From Choanephora cucurbitarum (taxonomy: Eukaryota; Mucoromycota; Mucoromycetes; Mucorales; Choanephoraceae), in contig JAIWNI010000154.1 in the NCBI GenBank assembly GCA_025331435.1, positions 1 to 46,567 of the forward strand: DNA of 46,567 nucleotides, written 5' to 3'. Both the position numbers and the translations under genes were made by a program. Below are positions 39,677 through 46,567 of this stretch, piece by piece; position 1 is the first letter of the stretch; the number at the start of each line of letters is the position of its first letter. Below the pieces are notes generated by a model, which saw nothing but the letters and a program-made list of their open reading frames with translations, searched no databases and was not told where the DNA came from.

Positions 39677-40618
39677 CTAGAAGCGCTCCTTCATACGAGC
39701 AGAGATGGTGCGGAGAGTGGCATAAACCTTACCAGGAGGACTACCGAGAATGAGACTGACAACTGCATCACGAGCAATTTTGATGTTTTGGAAAGAGCCG
39801 AGAATATGGATTTTACTAAAAGAAATCAATAAGCTTCTCTTCTTTCTCTCTACATCTTCTCCAAGTTTTTTGTCATGTACTTACGTATCTGCCAAAACGA
39901 TTCTTGTTTTACTTGCGTTTTCAATTGTAAACTTTGTTTTACCATCACGACCAGCGATACGACCAATAGCACGGGCCAAGTGATCACCATGCAAAGTCTT
40001 TACATCCTTAATTTCAAAAGTATCCATATAAATATCATCCAATCTCAACAAAGCCATAGCATCTTCTACTTCGAAGCCCAATGCAAATGCTCTGACAAAA
40101 TCAGCACCCTTCTGCAATGCGCCTTCATCTTCTGTTTGAGGAGAAGTCTAGAATAAAGTTTAGTTCTCATTTTCTGTTATATATCAAGGTCTTATAATGT
40201 TACCTTGATTTCAACTGTCTTGGTCTTGACATTCATTCTGACTTGTAATTTCATGTGTTCGACAAGAGGAGAGTAGATTTCCAACCAGTGTCTTTTTAAG
40301 GGAGACATACGGTGAGGAGGAATAGGGATCTTACGAGAGCCTTTGACAATTTTCTAAAAACCAAACCGATCTCGGGAGGTCAACCAATATGCAGAATACT
40401 CTATTGAAGTCGATCGTCCTTACCTTCATTTCAGCTGCACTAGCAGGAGCAAAGTCGGGCTTATCAGCTGAGTCTTCGTCCATAGCAACGTCGTCTTCTG
40501 CAGAGCGAGTAGGTAATGCGGTGGCATCAATAAGGACATCGTCGTCTTCTTCTTGAAATTGCTTTTGAGTCTTCTTGCTCATCAAGGATGGAGCCTTCAG
40601 TGATTCTAAGGAAGCCAT
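39677..40618 (-). CDS. PNO1: Pre-rRNA processing protein PNO1/DIM2 (partner of NOB1)
   Basis: Four exons in order 40618-40424, 40353-40204, 40147-39885 and 39815-39677; 248 residues. The acidic N-terminus is followed by [21 protein letters not shown] and [17 protein letters not shown] (KH-like domain 1). The C-terminal KH domain follows: [57 protein letters not shown]-type [18 protein letters not shown], and [23 protein letters not shown]1 binds 20S pre-rRNA and assists 40S maturation with NOB1. All regions expected of the family are present. It converges on MTD1, with 177 bp between stops. Confidence 0.95.
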
Positions 40619-41200
40619 TATTGTGTTTTATACAAAGAAAATATAGAAAAAATTTGAAAAGCCTATCCAGGATTGGGAATTATAAAAAAAAAAAAGACGG
40701 TCCCAAGAAGAGCAGTCTCGGGCGATTCATCAGAATAGCTTCATGTGTTTTTCTTCTGAATACAACTGACAAAGTTCGACTGATCTAAAGAGACTGAATC
40801 TATTCTTTTTTTTTAATCAGAAACCAGTTACATTGAGAGCATCTCTGATTTCTTCTCCCAACATTACTACGTATCACTCAGAGTATCGCTTTGATTAGTG
40901 CTTTTCTTTCTCGGCATGACTCAAATTTAAATTTATCAGACAAGCATCTAGTCGCTAAACTCATGCCAGCTATTTAATCTCAATACTTCTTTCTTTTATC
41001 ACTGGCAATAACACTTGGTGACCACAAAACCCACTTTACATTTCTATGCATAGAAAACTGGCCATACGAAGCAACCATCCAACACGCTAAGCCAATGAAA
41101 ATTCAATGCATAAACTGCCTTTATTGATTCTATGGAATCCGCTTGTTCAAGATTGAGTCAAGACAAACACAAAAACAAAGCGAAGTGACTATATCTAAAT
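40619..41200. other. Gene-free interval
   Basis: A 582-bp gap containing the PNO1 upstream region and the 3' flank of the MFS gene. No coding content recognised. Confidence 0.5.
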
Positions 41201-43095
41201 TCAGTCATCATCTTCAACGATATGTACGACTTCTTCTCTCGCATGTGCTGTCTCATATTCTTCTGCTTTCAAGCGCCTACTTAGGATGTATGTGACCGCA
41301 CCAACGCCAGCTAGAACAAAGAACGTGATGTTGATTCGAATATCGTAAGGCAAAAATGAGGCAGATAAAGACCTAGAAGATGATATGTTACAAAACTGGT
41401 CCCCTTAGATAGATTTGTTTACTTACGCTGACCAAATAGCACCACAGATGGCAGGGCCAATGGCACGCATTGCACTGGCGCAACCTAGATTTGATGTTAG
41501 ATAACATTGCCTCAATTGAAAAAAAAAGTTTATCAACGTTACATTGTGAAAATCCATTGACAGCACCCAATGCATCAGCCCGAGGCGCTGCATTATTGAC
41601 AAGAATAGTGCAACCTGTAAAACAAATAGTATGGCCAATTGTTTTCAGGGCCAGAGAGAATAACAAACCTACCCATACCCAGAACTTTGTATCTTGACGG
41701 CCACTAGGGTCAGGAACGAGGTACAACACTCTTATTGCACCTTGAGAGAGATACAGAAAGACGAGTAAAAAGAGAACAATCTGGAAGAGACGCAAGAGGC
41801 CAAATTTTCGGGTCAAGATAGGCAATATGACTAATTGGCCCACGAGAGTCACTACACCAGCGAAACTAAGCGCAAGTCCTATTTCGTTTGGAGAGAAGCC
41901 TAAACCGCCACTGTCTCGAGCGCTGGCTGTATACAGAGGAAATAGCTCTACATATAAAAGAAAAAGTCAAACACTTTCTTCAAACATATTCGCTTGGATT
42001 GCTTACCATCCATAAAAACAGCCTGTAAGGCAAAGAATCCATAAGCTATACAAATAGAGATGACAGAGGGAGTCAGAGCTTCTTTGAGTGTGGGACGCGT
42101 ATAAGTGTCATGGACAGTAGGTGTAGGTGAATGATGTGTATCGCTAGTAAATGTAGAGTAGCTATGAGGCTCATCGTCAGATCTATGATTAACCAATAAA
42201 GTCTGCTCTTCATCTCCTTGATGGCTATTCGTTCTACTTATTCCGGTTGGTACTGATAAGGTTTCTTCCAAGTAGAAAATACCAAACACAAGCCCTAGTG
42301 TACAGACAAAAGCAGAAATAAAACATGGTAAGAAGTAAGGATATTGAGACAAGAAGTCGGTAAGAATTCCAAGGTTTCCAAAAACACTAGGATAATGTGT
42401 GACGGGATGAGACAAAAAGCCTCCTAACATAGGTCCAATGATAGATCCAAGACCATACATTAACGGCAGTAGAGAGAATGCCTGTGCTCTTTGATGGGGT
42501 TGATGATCAATCGTTAACTCAGACACCATACTCTTTAATACACCGATGTTACCATTCTGCAATTCAATTTAAGCTGTAAGCAAGAAATAAAAAAAATGAA
42601 CGGAAGAGGCAAGAGAGTAACTTACTAGTAAACCACAAAGACTTCGAGACAAAAGAGCCCAAACGAAGGATCTTGATAGACCAAAAAGCAAAATACTAGT
42701 GATCGTACCAACTAAACCCTGGAGAATAACGGGTCTTCGGCCAATTCGATCAGAAAGCATCCCCCAATGAATGCCTGTTAGTAATTGAGAAAGAGCAAAG
42801 CATGATGTAATAAGGCCTACATAATAGCCTACACTCTTCTCATCGGTCACATGAAAATCTCTCACCATCTAAAAAGGCTAAGTTTGTCTTTTTTTTTTGC
42901 TTGATTATCATTCTGTATTACCTGAACTACAAAAGGAAATATGACTGTAAAGCAGATAGGTTCCTTGATGACAACATGAACACGATCAGTATACGATTAG
43001 CAACTTAATAATTCTCGTATATTTACTGCAAACCGACAGACACAAATAACTGCCAATTGTCGATAAGGTAATGGTTTTTTTGGTTTCTGTACCAT
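41201..43095 (-). CDS. Major facilitator superfamily transporter (ZIFL1/tetracycline-resistance-like)
   Basis: Seven exons in order 43095-43027, 42963-42922, 42868-42626, 42556-42007, 41947-41543, 41484-41427 and 41372-41201; 512 residues. Twelve-helix MFS layout. The first half has PLPYRQLAVICVCRFAEPI, the loop 2-3 motif GMLSDRIGRRPVIL, SRSLCGLLNGNIGVLKSM and GLGSIIGPMLGGFL. A central cytosolic loop (about residues 235-310) is Ser/Thr/His-rich. The second half includes GLGFSPNEIGLALSFAGVV, GLLRLFQIVLFL and SAMRAIGPAICGAIW. RIGRRPV, PLMYGLGSIIGPMLGG and the QxxASxxRAIGP-type motif place it with fungal/plant ZIFL-type transporters. Substrate cannot be read from sequence. The first two exons were found by phase and family N-terminal content. 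Confidence 0.88.
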
Positions 43096-46000
43096 ATTTA
43101 CAGAAAGCGGAATTAGCTGGAAGACAGAGAGAAAAAAAGTAGAAAAGAATATTAACTTGCTCTTTTTTTTAGTGCTATCGCTTTTACTTTTACCCTAGGA
43201 GCTCTGAAAAGCTGCTTGATTAGTATACGAGCAATCTTTGAATATCTAATCTTATCTTTTTTCTTTTGCTAACACCTGATCTTGAGCTATCAATATAGCT
43301 AATATTACCGGTGAGGAAAGATACAATAAATGAAGCCTTCTTGCACTTTAAGTTCAAATCACTTTGACTAGTAATTTTCTACTGTTCTTCAACTGTCTAG
43401 GCTTTTCTTATATGACTCCAATTCCACTGCGGTGAAAAGCAACACCCAATCAATGAGAACAAAAAGCATTATCTGATGACACCAACATCCGTTTTGTTCC
43501 ACTCAATCGTTAGTATATATCTTCAAGTTTGTCCAGAGTAACACCTTTAGGAAGTGTGCAAATGTTAACTAGAATAAAAAACTCGCGCGTAAAGACAGCT
43601 ATGGCCCAAGCTAAATCATTGTAAACTCTTTTTTGCTAATTGGTGTTCGAGTAAAGGCTGTGTGAGAGAATGCCTTTAAGATGTAGCGACTATTAAAAAG
43701 CATAACAATCAAAGCATTGACAGCTGAAAAAGTTTCCAGAACAGCCAGGATAAAGATTGCATGGCAGCTCTGACATACTTTGTTGGTACTTGCACTCATC
43801 CAGATGCCTTACAATTGCTTTCACTAAACTTTGAAACAAAACAGCAACTTTTGTTATGTCTTGCTTTGCAGGTCGGCATACTAGTATCAAAACCTCATGT
43901 TTCCCGCGTTTATGAGGTAAAGTATTGTTACCATTGTTTTTTTCCATTCCAACAAAAGTGAATCATACCTCGGCTTGTATGTGACCCTTGTTCTTTTTCG
44001 AAAGACCTAAAATAAAACTAACTTAGCTACCTTAGAGTTTAGTTTTTTTTTTTTCTTTTTTACTTTTGCTTGATGGAGTACTGTAATAGTACAATTTAAA
44101 TAAAGAGCATATTTTTTTATTATATTGTCATCAATCACTATGAATATCCATCCAGATTTTACGCGTTGTGTGTTTTGTGGTGAGTTGAAGCAATACAAGT
44201 GCTATATTAATCTACCCCTTTGCTAGAAGTTGAAGTCGTCTAAATTGAGGCTCATGTTCAACTGACAGGTAGATTAATCTAAATGATTTGATACTCGAGT
44301 AGATGTCTAGGCAAAAAAAAAGAGATATTTAGTTTGATCGACTTTTAGGTATCATTTTTCTTTTGCTTTGGTAGACAATTGTTGGGTTCGCTTTATCATT
44401 TGAGAGCCGTTTTGCCTTGCGTAAGGACAGCTATATGTGTGAGTGCTGACACAAAGCATTTTGACTTTCATATTATTGCCATTTTGTATACAAGAAAAAA
44501 AAAGAGAAGTCTTATAACTTCTTGGCTGTGCTCTATATCTTGTTTTCACGAATTGATGTTATAGAGTCTCGTCATCCCATCCTGTCTTTAATTGCTAAAC
44601 ACAAATGATTTCATTTCTGTTTATCAGATGTTTAAGTTTTCATTGTTACACATCTGTTAGGTCTATGTAAACTATGTACTTGATCGCAACTACAAGGGAG
44701 TCAAGATGCAAAAGAACTCTTTTTGTATAAAAACACCAATAGAACTTTAGCATGCTAAACATTATTTTAAGTCTAAGAATACTTTTACTTTAGATTACTC
44801 AGGAACCGCTCCAAAAAGCTGCGACCTTGTAGTGTGACATATCTAACACACTGAGTGCAATTTGATTAAACTTTTCATAAAATTCAAGGTATGTTTATCT
44901 GACAATTGTTCCTTTCTCCTCAATTAGTTTGAGAGGTCACAAAATTTGCTCGAAAAAGAAAGAAAAAACCTAAAGAAAATGTCGGAAAGATACACTTAAA
45001 GCTGTCTCCAAGATGAAAATGGAAGAATAGAATATGTCGCTGTCAAGTTAGAACCAATAGGTTTGAAAAACGAGGTAGGCAGTTGCACGGTAAGTTGATA
45101 CAATATCAAGCTGGCAAGTTTTTTGAATCAACAGAGATTACAGTAGTCGCTCGATTTAAGAGTATGCTTAATATAAGAATGCAATTCTTTAACTTAATAA
45201 TTGCTTACAAGTTTTTCCATAAACGGATAATATAGATGAAAAAGCAACAGCTACACATCAATCTCCAATAAAATTTACAGAAAAAATGCATTTGAAGAAC
45301 ACAAGTACTATATGAAAATTGAGAATGCTATAATAGATAAGAATCGCTTAGAAAAGTAAAATGGTAATTTAAACTGATAATGAGATCGTCTTTATATCTA
45401 AAGCCGTACCAGCTTTACTGAGAAAACTAAGATATCGCCTCCAAATATATGGCACATATAAAAACCCAATTTGATAAAGGCAAGTTGCTACTGCTGCTGC
45501 TGCTATTTATACGCATGGTTAGTGAGACACTTACAGTGACATCATCTGACTTGTCATTGATTAATTGAGAGTTACTAGATATCCTAAAACATTCAAAGCT
45601 AGCTCTAAATGTTTGCATTTCTGAAGTGATACATAAGCTTTTCATCCTAGCCTAACGTGTCAAAGCTGTTCCAAAAGGTAAAGAGACATAATCATTGTAA
45701 TCTTCTAGAACATAAAAAGAGATACTACTTGCACTTTTTGCCATCAGCTACAACTATCACGCTCTTGATATCCTTTGATCTTTATACTTTCTCACAATAC
45801 GATGTTGCGAGGCTAATGATGCGCTACTAAGCTTTCGTTACCGTAAGGGCGTAGGATTTTCATTTCATAGTCTGCCAGTACTTACTACTTGCACTTAGCT
45901 TGGTTTACTATTTATTTGCAATCCACATTGATCAGTTTACAACAGCTCAATTGATGACTAAGTTTCAAAGTTTATTATGTTGGTCTTGATAATCGTCTAC

Positions 46001-46567
46001 CGTACCCAAGTATGGGTATTTTCCTTGATACAATTTAATCATCAGGTGTGTTAAACACTAAAAGCAGTGAAGACAATTCTCTCTCAATACCTTTTAGAAA
46101 CATACACAATCACTGAGGATGCTACAGCTACGTATCAGAAGCATAAGCATTGTGATAAAAAAAATGACAAAAAATGATTAAAAAACAAGAGGAATCGACT
46201 ATATTTGTCTTTATTTCGGATTAGTCTGAAGTCTTTTCTAAGCTAATGATCTATAACTATTTATATGATTTTGTTACGTTCCTGAATTATAGTGAGCAGT
46301 AATTATTCGATCGAATAGTTAACTCTAAATTATTTTGGTGATTGTAGAATAAACTATCATTCCTATTTCTCTGCTGTACTTTCAAAAGCATCTATAATAA
46401 TTCTATCATGTTAAGCTTATCTAGAGATTCTATATTCATCGGTATGCAAATTGATATCCAGAATGGTATATGACTCAGTAATGGTCGAACTGATATGTTA
46501 GACCAAAGTAAGAAAGGTATGAGTGTACTAATTTGGTAATGACCAATAACCACATAGAGCCTTGCTA
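43096..46567. other. 3.5-kb gene-free end of the window
   Basis: AT-rich sequence with no supported gene, tRNA or mobile element. Open frames reach only 84 codons and lack motifs. A (CTG)5-like run lies near 45488. It could hold upstream regions of a gene beyond the window or unrecognised non-coding RNA. Confidence 0.5.

Noticed and set aside
43611..44549. Small frames on both strands near 43.6-44.5 kb, including a CVFCGE-containing one
   Set aside because: Too short, no exon partners and no family match. A single CxxC in about 28 codons is not evidence of a zinc protein.
1..46567. tRNA genes, rRNA and CRISPR arrays
   Set aside because: No T-loop plus acceptor-stem pattern, no rRNA-like sequence and no regularly spaced direct repeats were seen on reading both strands. 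A covariance search could still find small RNAs I missed.

Overview
The window reads as nuclear DNA of an early-diverging filamentous fungus, most likely Mucoromycota (Mucorales-like). The reasons are: an AT-rich genome with dense, short GT-AG introns (mostly 50-65 nt); a single-ORF Tf1/sushi-style Ty3 LTR retrotransposon; a chitosanase; and animal-like genes that Saccharomyces lacks (UBE2S with its LRRL tail, FANCJ) beside fungal kinetochore and karyogamy genes. The lineage call is inference; the gene structures were reconstructed by hand from open frames, splice-site phase and family motifs.

Layout. 0-4.2 kb: TRM10 tRNA methyltransferase, a membrane-anchored cytochrome b5-like (neuferricin-type) protein and an unrecognised coiled-coil protein, all +. 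4.2-6.9 kb: no gene seen. 6.9-9.4 kb: a STE20/PAK-like kinase (+) converging on UBE2S (-) with 22 bp between stops. 9.8-12.6 kb: a large secreted Cys-rich, acidic/His-rich surface protein. 13.7-15.1 kb: a secreted GH46 chitosanase. 15.1-17.4 kb: no gene seen. 17.4-19.5 kb: mitochondrial ribosomal protein mL43 (+), a secreted SOD-fold protein lacking metal ligands (-) and TRAPPC4/TRS23 (-). 19.5-23.4 kb: a FANCJ/BRIP1-type helicase (+), divergent from TRS23 across 66 bp. 24.7-25.7 kb: a DAM1-like DASH subunit carrying a C-terminal winged-helix-like segment (-). 26.2-27.5 kb: UPF3 (-). 27.5-33.0 kb: a complete, apparently very young Ty3-type retrotransposon (-), inserted 40 bp upstream of the UPF3 start codon. 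33.3-35.1 kb: KAR5 karyogamy protein (-). 35.4-36.9 kb: a PY-motif protein with about 32-residue tandem repeats (+). 37.3-38.3 kb: a small basic protein (+). 38.5-40.6 kb: MTD1 (+) converging on PNO1 (-). 41.2-43.1 kb: an MFS transporter (-). 43.1-46.6 kb: no gene seen.

The genes are mostly unrelated housekeeping functions rather than an operon-like system: tRNA modification, ribosome assembly, folate metabolism, vesicle tethering, DNA repair, APC/C ubiquitylation, kinetochore, karyogamy and NMD. The two extracellular genes at 9.8-15.1 kb fit cell-wall biology. The most notable items are the young LTR element placed directly upstream of UPF3 in the same orientation, a candidate self-priming site in that element, the DAM1/winged-helix combination, a metal-ligand-free SOD-fold secreted protein, a Cys-bearing C-terminal extension on FANCJ, and a new-looking 32-residue repeat protein. 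Two GC-AG introns were also seen.
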